Source of the DNA: Bacteroidales bacterium
GTDB lineage: Bacteria; Bacteroidota; Bacteroidia; Bacteroidales; UBA932
DNA: 43,418 nt
Reading direction: 5' to 3'
NCBI GenBank assembly: GCA_017553405.1
Contig: JAFZME010000033.1
Coordinates: forward strand, 1 to 43,418
Both the position numbers and the translations under genes were made by a program. The notes beneath the pieces are model-generated. The model saw only the letters and a list, made by a program, of their open reading frames with translations, was not told the origin of the DNA and made no database searches. Of this stretch, positions 1-8,746 are shown piece by piece. Numbering within the stretch: position 1 is the stretch's first letter; every line of letters starts with the position of its first letter.

Positions 1-658
1 ACGGCTTGACGACCTTCCTGCAGAGCAGATAGACGAAACCGACGAGAAGGGCTATCGCACAAGCCTCGCCGGCGCTTCCGCCGAGATTGGCATAAAGCAT
101 CGTCGCATAGTCGTAGCCGCCGGAAGTCATTATGTCCTGCACGGAGGAGCCGGACAGGAGGCCTTCCTTGACGGCGCCGAGAGGGGTTGCTCCCGTGATG
201 GCGTCAGTGCCGAAAAGGCCCTGAGGCTGACTCCAGGTCGTCATATACGTTGGGAACGAAACGAGGAGGAACACACGGCCTGCGATGGCAGGGTTGAAGA
301 TGTTCTGGCCGATGCCGCCGAAGGTCATCTTGGCCACTCCGATCGCGAACACAGCGCCGATGGCGATAACCCACCAGGGAGTCGTGTAGGGCACGTTGAG
401 GGCGAGGAGGATGCCGGTGATGACGGCGGAAAGGTCGCCGATTGTGGATTTCTTCTTGAGCATAAAGCGCGTCACGGCCCACTCGAGGAGCACGCAGACG
501 CCGATGCTGACTGCAAGGAGCAGAAGCTCCCTCCAGCCGTAGAAGACCACCGACACTATGACGGCGGGCAGAAGTGCAATCACCACATCCAGCATCAGGG
601 AGCGTGTGCTGTCCTTGGTGTGGAGGTGGGGTGAAGGTGTTACAAGCAGTTTACCCAT
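1..658 (-). CDS. rnfD: Electron transport complex subunit RnfD (3' part outside window)
   Basis: Integral membrane subunit of the Rnf complex, which couples ferredoxin:NAD+ electron transfer to ion translocation across the inner membrane. The 219 codons inside the window start MGKLLVTPSPH and show several hydrophobic segments (about residues 22-40, 45-60, 76-90, 95-110, 124-138, 198-212). The flavin attachment motif TGAT is at residues 155-158, with T158 the expected covalent FMN site. The ATG at 658 overlaps the rnfC stop by eight bases, which indicates translational coupling. The gene runs off the left edge, so the rest of this subunit and any rnfG, rnfE and rnfA genes are not visible. The family call is firm; this frame was read by hand from the sequence. 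Confidence 0.93.
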   Translation of the reverse strand, partial: MGKLLVTPSPHLHTKDSTRSLMLDVVIALLPAVIVSVVFYGWRELLLLAVSIGVCVLLEWAVTRFMLKKKSTIGDLSAVITGILLALNVPYTTPWWVIAIGAVFAIGVAKMTFGGIGQNIFNPAIAGRVFLLVSFPTYMTTWSQPQGLFGTDAITGATPLGAVKEGLLSGSSVQDIMTSGGYDYATMLYANLGGSAGEACAIALLVGFVYLLCRKVVKP

Positions 659-2069
659 TGCTTTCTGATTTTTTAGCTTCTTCGGCAGCCTTTGCAGCCT
701 CGGCTTTCGCCTTGGCCTCAGCGGCACGAGCGCGCATAATTTTCATAACGTCAGCCTTCGCCAGCCTGATGATGTCGAGCAGCGGAATGTTGGCGGGGCA
801 GCTGTAGAGGCAGCAGCCGCACTCGATGCAGTCGGCGACGGCGTTGCTCTCGAGAGAGTCCATATCGCCGGCAAGGGCGAGCTTCCTTAAAAGGAACGGC
901 TCCAGGCCCATAGGACAGGCGTCGGCGCAACGGCCGCAGCGGATGCAGGCCGAGGCCTCCTTCCTGACCGTCTGGGCGGCGGTGAGGAAAAGAAGGCCGC
1001 CCGTGCCCTTGAGCGTCGCGGCGTCGAGGTTGGCAATCGCACGGCCCATCATAGGCCCGCCGGATATGATCTTGACTGCGTCTTCGGGGACGCCGCCGAG
1101 CTGGTCGATAATGAACGACAGCGGAGTCCCGACACGGACCATCACGTTGGCCTGGCCCGGGAAACACTCGCCCGTCACGGTCACGGAGTTCTCGAACAGG
1201 GGCTTGCCCTTCTGGACGGCCTCATAGGAAGCGAGGGCCGTGGCCACGTTCTGGACCACAGCGCCGACGCTGATGGGAAGGCCGCCTGAGCCGACCTGGC
1301 GGTGCATCACGGCGTCGATAAGCTGCTTCTCACCGCCCTGCGGGTAGCGCTTTTTGAGGCTCATAACCGAGAGGCCGGAATAGGCCTTGTCGGCCGCCGC
1401 CAGCTTGGCGATTATCTCACGGATATGGGCTATCGCCTCGGGCTTGTTTTCCTCGATGCCGAAAGTGCAGGGCACTCCGCCGAGAGCCTTGGCGATGAGC
1501 GCCGCTCCCACGACGACCTCCTCTCCCCTCTCGAGGAGGGTGCGGTAGTCGGAGGTAAGGTAGGGCTCGCACTCGCAGCCGTTGATGATGAGCATCTCGC
1601 ACTTGGAGCCCGGAGGCGGCGAAAGCTTGACGTGAGTCGGGAAAGTGGCTCCGCCGAGGCCTACGATACCGCCTAGGCGGATCTTCTCGATGATGGCCTT
1701 GCCGTCCTCAGGGATGGAGGTCACGAGATCGGGAGTCCTGTCGATGGTCTCGAGCCACTCGTCGCCTTCCACGGCGATCTCGACGGTCAGCTGAGGGTTG
1801 CCGGCGAGGTCCTTCCTTGGGCCGATCGACTTGACCGTGCCGGAGACGGAAGAATGGATGAATGCGGAAACGAATCCGCCGGGCTCGGCGATGACCTGGC
1901 CCACCTTGACCTTGTCGCCGACCGCCACGACCGGCTTCGCCGGGGCGCCGATGTGCTGGCCCATAGCTATATAGACGGTCGGGGGAATCGCGAGGGGCTT
2001 GATCTCGCACTCACGGGAGATCTTGCTGTCGTGAGGATGAATCCCTCCTATAGAGAATGTCCTTTTCAT
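651..2069 (-). CDS. rnfC: Electron transport complex subunit RnfC
   Basis: Peripheral NADH-binding subunit of the Rnf complex (472 aa), thought to pass electrons between NAD(H) and the membrane subunits. The N-terminal region has the barrel-sandwich part typical of RnfC. A glycine-rich region (GLGGATFPTHVK, near residue 140) matches the nucleotide/FMN-binding fold shared with NuoF. Two ferredoxin-type 4Fe-4S motifs lie near residues 375-420: CIRCGRCADACP and CIECGCCLYSCP. The C-terminus is a short Ala/Lys-rich helix, much shorter than the long repeat tail of some proteobacterial RnfC proteins. The start overlaps the rnfB stop by four bases and the stop overlaps the rnfD start, so rnfB, rnfC and rnfD are clearly one operon. 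Confidence 0.97.
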   Translation of the reverse strand: MKRTFSIGGIHPHDSKISRECEIKPLAIPPTVYIAMGQHIGAPAKPVVAVGDKVKVGQVIAEPGGFVSAFIHSSVSGTVKSIGPRKDLAGNPQLTVEIAVEGDEWLETIDRTPDLVTSIPEDGKAIIEKIRLGGIVGLGGATFPTHVKLSPPPGSKCEMLIINGCECEPYLTSDYRTLLERGEEVVVGAALIAKALGGVPCTFGIEENKPEAIAHIREIIAKLAAADKAYSGLSVMSLKKRYPQGGEKQLIDAVMHRQVGSGGLPISVGAVVQNVATALASYEAVQKGKPLFENSVTVTGECFPGQANVMVRVGTPLSFIIDQLGGVPEDAVKIISGGPMMGRAIANLDAATLKGTGGLLFLTAAQTVRKEASACIRCGRCADACPMGLEPFLLRKLALAGDMDSLESNAVADCIECGCCLYSCPANIPLLDIIRLAKADVMKIMRARAAEAKAKAEAAKAAEEAKKSESNG

Positions 2070-2977
2070 TGCTCAACCTCCTTTTTCTCTGCAGCGGCGG
2101 CCTTGGCGGCCTCGTTGCGCTTGCGGATACGTTCCTTGACGGCATCCTTGTCGAGCGGCTTGGGGAAGCCGGTCCCGTGGATTGCGCCGGTCGGACACAT
2201 TGCCTCGCACTCGCGGCAGAGTTTGCACTTTGCGAAATCAATGTAGGCGATGTTGTCGGCCACGACGATAGCGTCGTGGGTACAGGTCTTGGCGCAGATG
2301 CCGCAGCCGATGCACGCGGCGGCGCAGGCCTTCTTCGCGGCCGGCCCCTTGTCCTTGTTGATGCAGGACACATAGACGCGCATCCCGCGGGGACCTTTGG
2401 CGCGAAGCTCGATGACGCCCTTCGGGCAGGCCTTGGAGCAGGCTCCGCAGCCGGTACACTTTGCCTCGTCCACGACAGGAAGCCCCGTCGCAGAATCCAT
2501 CGAGAGGGCTCCGAAGGAGCAGGCAGCGACGCAGTCGCCGCAGCCAAGGCAGCCGAAGGCGCAGCCGGTGTCGCCGCTGTAGAGAGCGGCCTTCACCTTG
2601 CAGGACGGATAGCCGCCGTACTCGTTGGTCTTCGGGCGGTTCCCGCAGGTGCCGTTGCACCTGACAACCGCGACCATCGGCGCCTTCTCCTTGGCCTCGA
2701 AGCCAAGGATGGAGGCCACTTTGGCCATCACCTCGTTGCCGCCGACGGGACAGAAGTTCTCGTCCGGCGACGCGGCCTTGACGGTCGCTTCGGCGAAAGC
2801 GCGGCAGCCGGCGAAACCGCAGCCGCCGCAGTTGGCGCCCGGCATCACCTTCTCGACCTCGTCGATCCGCGGATCCTCCTCCACCCGGAAGCGCTTCGCC
2901 ACCAGGAAGAGCACGACCGCCAGCACGAGGCCCAGCGCCGTCACCGTCACGACAGTCCATAAAATGGTGTTAATCAT
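2066..2977 (-). CDS. rnfB: Electron transport complex subunit RnfB
   Basis: Iron-sulfur subunit of the Rnf complex (303 aa), the probable entry point for ferredoxin electrons. One N-terminal membrane helix (about residues 5-27) anchors it. It is followed by the Fe-S domain with CGGCGFAGC near residue 50 and a downstream Cys. Four ferredoxin-like clusters follow: CLGCGDCVAAC, CTGCGACSKACP, CIGCGICAKTC and CKLCRECEAMCP. This cluster-rich form is usual in Bacteroidetes and anaerobic Firmicutes. The C-terminus is a charged Ala/Lys/Glu tail. It overlaps rseC upstream and rnfC downstream by four bases each. Confidence 0.97.
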   Translation of the reverse strand: MINTILWTVVTVTALGLVLAVVLFLVAKRFRVEEDPRIDEVEKVMPGANCGGCGFAGCRAFAEATVKAASPDENFCPVGGNEVMAKVASILGFEAKEKAPMVAVVRCNGTCGNRPKTNEYGGYPSCKVKAALYSGDTGCAFGCLGCGDCVAACSFGALSMDSATGLPVVDEAKCTGCGACSKACPKGVIELRAKGPRGMRVYVSCINKDKGPAAKKACAAACIGCGICAKTCTHDAIVVADNIAYIDFAKCKLCRECEAMCPTGAIHGTGFPKPLDKDAVKERIRKRNEAAKAAAAEKKEVEQ

Positions 2978-3402
2978 TTATTTGACAGTTTTTTTATTGT
3001 AAAAACGTATTGGTTGCGCAGTTTTTTGCGGAAAAGCCAGAGGACGAAATACCAGAGCACGACGGCGCCGAGGGCGGAAAGTGCCGACGTGAGCTCGCCG
3101 AAGCCGGTCTTGACCATCACAAGCACCGTCAGCATAAGGAGAGCCAAAGGCGCCACATAGGCAAGCCACACGGCCTTGAGGCCGGCGGTCGCCTTGAGGA
3201 CTACTTCCACTTCCTCCCCACTCTCGAAGAACCCGTAGGGATCCGTCGGGAGCTCGATTATCTTTTCAGCGCTCTCTCCAAGAGCACAAAAGCCCGCCGC
3301 GTGACACGACGAGCAGGCTGATGACGATATAATCCGTACTGTTGTAAACTCCGGCGTGACCGAAAGGATCCTGCCTCTGTGGGATATGTCTTCCTTAGCC
3401 AT
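2974..3402 (-). CDS. rseC: RseC/MucC family protein
   Basis: Small membrane protein (142 aa) of the RseC/MucC family. In several bacteria it is encoded with rnf genes and has been linked to reduction of the SoxR iron-sulfur cluster; its exact job in Bacteroidetes is not established. The N-terminal half holds the family cysteine cluster (C30, C33, C39). Two hydrophobic helices follow at about residues 72-90 and 98-118, with a basic C-terminal end. It sits two bases after dnaB and overlaps rnfB by four bases, matching the usual rseC-rnfB order. Confidence 0.9.
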   Translation of the reverse strand: MAKEDISHRGRILSVTPEFTTVRIISSSACSSCHAAGFCALGESAEKIIELPTDPYGFFESGEEVEVVLKATAGLKAVWLAYVAPLALLMLTVLVMVKTGFGELTSALSALGAVVLWYFVLWLFRKKLRNQYVFTIKKLSNK

Positions 3403-3404
3403 AT

Positions 3405-4847
3405 CTATAAGGAATTCATACCGCTTTCATAAGCCATTCCGGCCGCCTGGATGTCCAGGGCTTCGTCCATCTCCACGAACTTTACCCTGTCGCTCTTGAA
3501 GAGCATCATTATATCGCCGGTCGCGCCGTTTCTGTGCTTGGCGAGGATGACCCAGGTCTTTTCCTTGTCGGCCTCGTTTTCGGACAGGCCGACGAAATCG
3601 GGACGGTGGATGAAGATGACGATATCGGCATCCTGCTCGATGGCACCGGACTCACGAAGGTCGGAAAGCATCGGCTTTCCGGCGCTGCCGCCACGCTGGA
3701 CCGCGTTGCGGGAGAGCTGCGAGAGGGCGATAATGGGGATGTTGAGCTCCTTGGCGGTCGCTTTGAGGGTACGCGAGATGAATGCGACTTCCTGCTCGCG
3801 CATACCGCGCAGATCCGGCGGGCCCTGCATAAGCTGGAGGTAGTCGACGACTATCAGCCTGACGCCCTTCTGCTTGACGAGCATCTTGGCCTTGTTGCGG
3901 AACTCCATAATCGGAAGGCTCGGAGTGTCGTCGATGTACAGGGGGGCCTTTGAAAGGTTCTTGATGCGGTACTCAAGCTGCTCCCACTCGTAGGCCTCGA
4001 GCTTCGACCCGCCTTTGATCTTGTCGGCGGGAAGGCCGGTCTCGGTCGTCATAAGGCGAAGGACGAGCTGGAGAGAGGACATCTCGAGGGAGAAGATGGC
4101 GACGGGGATGTTGTGGTCGACGGCCGCATTGCGGGCGATGTTGAGCGCGAAGGCAGTCTTACCGACGGAAGGGCGGGCCGCAAGGATTATGAGATCCGAC
4201 CTCTGCCATCCCATTGTCACGTGATCAAGCGAAGAGAAACCGGAAGGAACGCCCGAAAGGCCCTCCTCACTCTGCTTGCGCTGGATCTCGGAGATGGCGT
4301 CGTTGAGCAGAGCTCCTACGGTCTGGACCTCACGCTTGCCGTCCTGCTTGACTGCGTCGAAGATCTTCGACTGGGCGAGGTCGACAAGCTCATCGACATT
4401 CGTTGACTCGTCAAACGAGGCCTTGAGGATGGTGTAGGACGCCTCGATGAGATCGCGCTGGATGCTCTTCTGACGGAGGATCTTGAAGTAGTACTCGATG
4501 TTGACCGCAGCGCCGACTTTCATCGACATCCCGGTAAGGACGACAGGGCCGCCGATGGTCTCGAGGTTGCCGTCCTGGCGGAGGCGCTCCGTCACGGTGA
4601 TGAGGTCGATGGCTTCGTGCTTGAGGTTGAGCGCCACCATAGCTTCGAAGATCATCCTGTGGTGCTCGTTGTAGAAGCACGAGGGGGTGAGCTCTTCTAT
4701 CGCCTGGTCCACTACGGAGGGCAGCACGAGCATAGCGCCGAGCACCGCCTCCTCAACTTCAAGCGCCTGAGGCGGGGTGTTGCCCATCTCAGGTGCTGAA
4801 AGGAGGGGCTGAGGCTTCCTTCTGTTTTTTCCGGGAGCTTCGGCCAT
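3405..4847 (-). CDS. dnaB: Replicative DNA helicase DnaB
   Basis: Hexameric 5'-3' helicase of the replication fork (480 aa, normal length). An N-terminal DnaB domain spans about residues 27-130 (from PQALEVEEAVLGAML). The C-terminal RecA-like ATPase domain has Walker A ARPSVGKT at 224-231, Walker B in RLIVVDYLQLM, and the LSQLSR and DLRESGAIEQDAD motifs typical of DnaB. No intein is present. The start is four bases from the upstream stop. Its place between a zinc-ribbon protein and rseC/rnf looks like packing into a housekeeping operon rather than a functional link. Confidence 0.97.
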   Translation of the reverse strand: MAEAPGKNRRKPQPLLSAPEMGNTPPQALEVEEAVLGAMLVLPSVVDQAIEELTPSCFYNEHHRMIFEAMVALNLKHEAIDLITVTERLRQDGNLETIGGPVVLTGMSMKVGAAVNIEYYFKILRQKSIQRDLIEASYTILKASFDESTNVDELVDLAQSKIFDAVKQDGKREVQTVGALLNDAISEIQRKQSEEGLSGVPSGFSSLDHVTMGWQRSDLIILAARPSVGKTAFALNIARNAAVDHNIPVAIFSLEMSSLQLVLRLMTTETGLPADKIKGGSKLEAYEWEQLEYRIKNLSKAPLYIDDTPSLPIMEFRNKAKMLVKQKGVRLIVVDYLQLMQGPPDLRGMREQEVAFISRTLKATAKELNIPIIALSQLSRNAVQRGGSAGKPMLSDLRESGAIEQDADIVIFIHRPDFVGLSENEADKEKTWVILAKHRNGATGDIMMLFKSDRVKFVEMDEALDIQAAGMAYESGMNSL

Positions 4848-4850
4848 AGT

Positions 4851-5675
4851 TTACTCCGCCTCTTCGGAAAGGCCCTTGGCATTGATGATGATCCTGCCGC
4901 AGTGCTCGCAGATGATGAGCTTGCGGTTGGAAGAAATCTCTACGATGCGCTGAGGGGTGATGGTGTTGAAGCAGCCGCCGCAGGCGTTGCCGTTGTAGAT
5001 GCCGACGACAGCGAGGTGATTGTGGACGCTCTTGCGGATGCGGTCGTAGGCGCTGAGGGTACGCTCGTCGATTGCGGCGGCGCACTTGTCGCGGACGGCC
5101 ACGAGGGCTTCCTCTTCCTTGGCCGTGGACTCGCGGATGCGCTCGAGCTCGTCCTTCTTGGCCTTGAGGTCCTCGGCGCGGATGGCTACCCTGTCCTTGA
5201 GGTCTTCGAGAGCCATCTTGCGCTGCTGGATCTCTTCACGGATCTCGGAGATGTTCTTCTCGGCGATCTGACGGAGGAGGTCCTGGTTCTCGATCTCCTT
5301 GTTGAGGGAGTCGTATTCACGGCTGTTGGAAATGCCGTCGAGCTGCTTCTGGTACTTGGCGATGGCAGCCTCGCAGTCAATGATGTCCTGCTTGTTTTTC
5401 GCGATGCCCCTCGTGAACTCCTCGACAAGGGCTGACTGCTCCGCCATATTGCCTTTGAGACCTGCTATCTCTTCCTCGAGGGCTTCGACCTCGGCGGGAA
5501 GTTCTCCTCTGAGCTGGAGTATCCTGTCTATTGCGGAATCGGCCTCCTGAAGCTTGTACAGGGTGCGGAGTTTGTCCTCTACCGACTTCTCGGAGTCGGC
5601 GAAGTTTTTCTGGAGGGAGGTGAAGGTCTCCCTCTGATCGATGGGAATCTCGACTTTCTTGATTTTCTTTGCCAT
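4851..5675 (-). CDS. Coiled-coil C4-type zinc-ribbon protein
   Basis: Protein of 274 aa with a long, highly charged coiled coil (about residues 10-205) followed by a C-terminal zinc ribbon with ligands C232, C235, C256 and C259 (CGGC and CEHC pairs). This is the architecture of the bacterial DUF164/C4-type zinc-ribbon family, which resembles FlgN/HP0958-type chaperones. The function in Bacteroidetes is not settled, and nucleic-acid binding is only a guess. It sits six bases after the Nif3-like gene, a neighbour pair often seen in Bacteroidetes. The start ATG at 5675 begins MAKKIKKVEIP. Confidence 0.88.
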   Translation of the reverse strand: MAKKIKKVEIPIDQRETFTSLQKNFADSEKSVEDKLRTLYKLQEADSAIDRILQLRGELPAEVEALEEEIAGLKGNMAEQSALVEEFTRGIAKNKQDIIDCEAAIAKYQKQLDGISNSREYDSLNKEIENQDLLRQIAEKNISEIREEIQQRKMALEDLKDRVAIRAEDLKAKKDELERIRESTAKEEEALVAVRDKCAAAIDERTLSAYDRIRKSVHNHLAVVGIYNGNACGGCFNTITPQRIVEISSNRKLIICEHCGRIIINAKGLSEEAE

Positions 5676-5681
5676 ATCGTG

Positions 5682-6455
5682 CTAAAAATAGTAAACGGGG
5701 TTGTGCATCACAGTGCTGATGCGAACTGCAAAGTTAGGAAAATTTTTCTTCAATTTTGAAAATAAAATACCGGTAATTTCCACTTCGCTTTCGAAATGTC
5801 CGATGTCCGCCACCATAAAGCCTTCGGGGGTGAAAAAATTATGGTAGGAAATGTCGGCCGAAACGTAGGCCTGCGCTCCCCTGGACTGCGCCAGAGGGAT
5901 GAATTCCGCCCCGGAGCCGCCGCAGAGGGCGACTCTGCCGATGAGCCCCGCAACAGGTGCGGAACATTTGACCACGGCACATCCGAAAGCCTTTTTGAGC
6001 AGGGCTATGAACTCCTTCGCCGGGAGCGGCTCAGGAAGGTCGCCGACTACGCCGAGGCCGGTCCCTGAGGGATCCTGCGAGAGAATCTCCGCATCCTTCA
6101 GGCCAAGCTTTTCGGCCATAGCGAAACTGACTCCTCCGGGCACCTTGTCGGCGCTCGTGTGGGCGGCATAGACCGCTATGCCTGCCTTGACGGCCTTGAT
6201 GACGGCATCGCAGACCGGATCACCGGGGATGATCTTCTTTAAACCCTTGAATATCAACGGATGATGAGTCACTATCATCCCACAGCCTTCGCGCACGGCC
6301 TCGTCGACCGTCTCGGGGGTGCAGTCGAAAGCGACCAGCACGCCGTCGATGCAGGCCTCCGGCGAGCCTATGATGAGGCCGCTGTTGTCCCATCCTTCCT
6401 GCACGGCCGCCGGAGCGAACTCCTCGACCGCGCCGACTATGTCCTTGACTTTCAT
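5682..6455 (-). CDS. Nif3-like dinuclear metal-center protein
   Basis: Member of the Nif3/YbgI family (257 aa), which forms hexameric rings with a two-metal site per subunit; hydrolase activity on nucleotides or cyclic compounds has been suggested but not proven. Expected metal ligands are visible: THHPLIF near residue 60, HTSADK near residue 100, and GHFESE near residue 220. Length matches the short YbgI-like form. My recollection is that many Bacteroidetes homologues are longer because of an inserted PII-like domain, which is absent here. It lies seven bases after the MerR-type gene. Confidence 0.9.
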   Translation of the reverse strand: MKVKDIVGAVEEFAPAAVQEGWDNSGLIIGSPEACIDGVLVAFDCTPETVDEAVREGCGMIVTHHPLIFKGLKKIIPGDPVCDAVIKAVKAGIAVYAAHTSADKVPGGVSFAMAEKLGLKDAEILSQDPSGTGLGVVGDLPEPLPAKEFIALLKKAFGCAVVKCSAPVAGLIGRVALCGGSGAEFIPLAQSRGAQAYVSADISYHNFFTPEGFMVADIGHFESEVEITGILFSKLKKNFPNFAVRISTVMHNPVYYF

Positions 6456-6462
6456 ATCTCTG

Positions 6463-6780
6463 CTACAGGGATTTACGGACTTCGACGAGCTGGGCGCGGA
6501 TGGACTTCAGGCTTTCAATCGCCTTCACCCTCTTGGAGACATCCTTTCGCACCTCAGCCAGGCGGCGGGCAGCGCCCTCGATGGTGAGTCCGTCGTCACG
6601 GAGAAGGACACGGATGCAGCGGAGAGTCTCGATGTCGTCCGCGGTGTACTGGCGGTTGCCTTTGAGGTTGCGGCGGGGCTTGATGAACTTCTCGAAAGAG
6701 TTGGTCCAGAAGCGGACGGTCGAGGTGTTCTCCTCCAGGATGTCGGCTACTTCGCCGATTGAATAAAGAAGCTTTTCCAT
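6463..6780 (-). CDS. MerR-family transcriptional regulator
   Basis: Small DNA-binding protein (105 aa) with an N-terminal MerR winged helix-turn-helix: YSIGEVADILEENTSTVRFW, then the wing with RRNLKGNRQYTADDIETL. The C-terminal third is a short helix with no Cys-rich metal site or drug-binding domain, so the ligand is unknown. Short MerR proteins of this kind are commonly found next to M23 peptidase genes in Bacteroidetes, and here it sits four bases after one. A role in envelope control is only suggested by that neighbourhood. Confidence 0.92.
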   Translation of the reverse strand: MEKLLYSIGEVADILEENTSTVRFWTNSFEKFIKPRRNLKGNRQYTADDIETLRCIRVLLRDDGLTIEGAARRLAEVRKDVSKRVKAIESLKSIRAQLVEVRKSL

Positions 6781-6784
6781 ATTA

Positions 6785-7738
6785 TTAGTCCATTGACTGG
6801 CCGGTGCCTGCGGCCATATATAACATATCCGAATATTGCTGCGGGGTTACGGAAGCGAAGAAATGGTGGACGGGATCCAGCACCTTGCCGCGGCGGAGGA
6901 CCTCATAGTGGAGATGGGGCGCGAAGGACTTGCCCGACACGCCGACGGCTCCGAGCTTGTCGCCGGCCCTGACTTTGGAGCCGGAGGAGACGAAGACCTC
7001 GGAAAGGCAGCCGTAGCGGGTGACGTAGCCGCCCTTGTGGGTGATTTCCACCATAGTCCCGATGCCGGTCGTGGAGTGGACAACGGAACTGACAGTCCCG
7101 TCGGCGGATGCGTACACCTTCTCGCCGAGACGGCACATCAGGTCGATGCCGTCGTGGCTCGAGGGGACTCCGTAGAACGGGTTGAGCTTTTCGCCCACCG
7201 AAGCGCCTATGCGGTCATAGGAAGCTTCGGCAAGGGGGAACCTGAGCGGAGGGATGCTGTCCTTACGGGCCTCAAGATTGGCGAATATTTCCTTGAAATT
7301 GCTCTCCACGTTGCCCGCCATCTTCACCACCCGGACCGCCTTCTCCGCGGAATAGGAAAGGAAGAATCCGTCGGAAAGGGAGTCGCTCTCGGGAATGAGG
7401 TCGGCGGCGCCGCTGGGGTTGAGCTTTGGCGCGGCGGTGTGGAACAGCTCCCTGTAGATGGAATCGTCCCTCTCCCTGAGGATCTCGATCCTGGCGGCAA
7501 GAGCCTTCTCGGAAGCCCTCAAATCGGAATAGCTCTGTTCGTAAAGGGCGTTTTTCGCTATGAGCTCCTTTTCCTTCTCCGTGGTGAAGAAACTCTCGAA
7601 TATCAGGTAGAATATGATAAGGAACGCGAGGACCGCCGCCAGGTAGCGGAACGCGATACCCAGCGCCTTACGCGTGTTGCGGCGGCGTTTGCGCAGTCTC
7701 AGCGACTTGGAATCATATTCGTACAGTTCTTCGCTCAT
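6785..7738 (-). CDS. M23-family peptidase-like membrane protein, catalytic His missing
   Basis: Protein of 317 aa with a basic cytoplasmic N-terminus, one membrane helix (about residues 29-50), a coiled coil (53-95) and a C-terminal LytM/M23 domain. Zinc ligands are conserved: H195 and D199 in HDGID, and H277 of the HLH motif (H275-L-H277). The position normally holding the catalytic His of the Y-x-H-L-S motif reads RYGCLSE, with C244 in its place. By comparison with LytM-type enzymes this may be an inactive scaffold, perhaps an amidase activator of the EnvC/NlpD type; that is inference. Its start overlaps the stop of the intact paralogue by four bases (ATGA), so the two are co-translated. 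Confidence 0.9.
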   Translation of the reverse strand: MSEELYEYDSKSLRLRKRRRNTRKALGIAFRYLAAVLAFLIIFYLIFESFFTTEKEKELIAKNALYEQSYSDLRASEKALAARIEILRERDDSIYRELFHTAAPKLNPSGAADLIPESDSLSDGFFLSYSAEKAVRVVKMAGNVESNFKEIFANLEARKDSIPPLRFPLAEASYDRIGASVGEKLNPFYGVPSSHDGIDLMCRLGEKVYASADGTVSSVVHSTTGIGTMVEITHKGGYVTRYGCLSEVFVSSGSKVRAGDKLGAVGVSGKSFAPHLHYEVLRRGKVLDPVHHFFASVTPQQYSDMLYMAAGTGQSMD

Positions 7739-8691
7739 TTCTTCTTATTGCCTCCTACCAGCGACATATACTCTTTCGGCGACATATCGAGGTCCATATA
7801 ATCGGCGGGGTTGACGAATTCCTTTCCATAGAGGACTTCATAGTGGAGATGAGGCCCCGTGACGCGTCCGGAAGCGCCGGTCGCGCCTATCTTGTCGCCC
7901 CTTTTCAGCACCTGCCCCGGCTCGACGTCGATGCGGCTCATATGGGCATAGCGAGTCCTGTAGCCGAAGCCGTGATAGACAAGCACGGACTCGCCGTAGC
8001 CGGTCTCGTATTCGGCCTTCTCGACTACTCCGTCGCCCGTGACACGGATCGTGTTGCCCGGACGGCAGGCGAAGTCCATCCCCGTGTGCTGCTTGGCGCT
8101 GCCGTTGATGGGGTCGGAACGATAGCCGAAGGGGCTGGACATCTTATATGTGGACTTGTCGGTGTTGAGCGGCGGGATGGCGGGAATGTGGGTTGCGAGC
8201 TCGCCGGCCTTGCGCTGCATCACGGATATCTCGTTGTAGGACGAATCCTGGAACGCGGCCGCGCCGGTGAGGCGGTCGAGCCTTTCGGCGGTGCGGCGAA
8301 GGGGCTCCCAGGGGCGGAGGGCAAGAATCTCGGGGGGAAGCGCTCCTGTCAGGGGAAAACGCCTTTCCAACGACACGGAATCCATACCGAAGACCTGGCG
8401 ATAGACCTTCGCATCCCTGGAAGAGAGGAACTTGAGCTCCGCTTCGTCGTTGTCGAGGCGGGAGGACATCATCTCGAGGCGGGAAACCCACCTGGCGTTC
8501 TGCCGCTTAAGGATCGCGGTCTTCGGGAGGTCGAGGTCGAACACATAGAGGTAGAGCCACACATACACCGCGAATATGAGGGCCGCGGCCAGAAAGGTCG
8601 CGAGAGCCTTCACGAAACGGTGCTGCGAGACCTCCCGAATTTCATATTTGAGGGTCTCACGGTTGAGAATATACTTTTTCCTCTCCTCCAT
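7735..8691 (-). CDS. M23-family metallopeptidase, membrane-anchored
   Basis: Probable peptidoglycan endopeptidase (318 aa). A basic N-terminus is followed by a membrane helix (about residues 28-50), a coiled coil (60-95) and a C-terminal M23 domain with the full set of residues: H202 and D206 (HTGMD), H250 (RYAHMS), and H281-L-H283. The start is placed at the ATG at 8691 (MEERKKYILN). A longer open frame to 8796 exists, but its first 35 residues do not look like a real N-terminus and would run across the alaS promoter region. It is the first gene of the minus-strand run and divergent from alaS. Confidence 0.92.
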   Translation of the reverse strand: MEERKKYILNRETLKYEIREVSQHRFVKALATFLAAALIFAVYVWLYLYVFDLDLPKTAILKRQNARWVSRLEMMSSRLDNDEAELKFLSSRDAKVYRQVFGMDSVSLERRFPLTGALPPEILALRPWEPLRRTAERLDRLTGAAAFQDSSYNEISVMQRKAGELATHIPAIPPLNTDKSTYKMSSPFGYRSDPINGSAKQHTGMDFACRPGNTIRVTGDGVVEKAEYETGYGESVLVYHGFGYRTRYAHMSRIDVEPGQVLKRGDKIGATGASGRVTGPHLHYEVLYGKEFVNPADYMDLDMSPKEYMSLVGGNKKK

Positions 8692-8698
8692 AGAACTA

Positions 8699-8706
8699 CA
8701 AATATA
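8699..8706 (-). promoter_or_regulatory. Candidate -7 box for the M23/dnaB/rnf run
   Basis: The minus strand reads TATATTTG, matching the Bacteroidetes -7 consensus TAnnTTTG. It ends only seven bases before the ATG at 8691, so a transcript starting at the usual distance would be leaderless or nearly so. I see no TTTG at 19-21 bases upstream, which weakens the call. Confidence 0.4.
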
Positions 8707-8727
8707 GTTAAAATCATTAAAAAGTTG

Positions 8728-8735
8728 TAATTTTG
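8728..8735 (+). promoter_or_regulatory. Candidate -7 box for alaS operon
   Basis: TAATTTTG matches the Bacteroidetes -7 consensus TAnnTTTG and lies 47 bases before the alaS ATG at 8783. No good TTTG -33 element is seen at the expected distance. The leader it would give contains the GC hairpin at 8747-8763. Confidence 0.45.
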
Positions 8736-8746
8736 CATTCTTGAAA

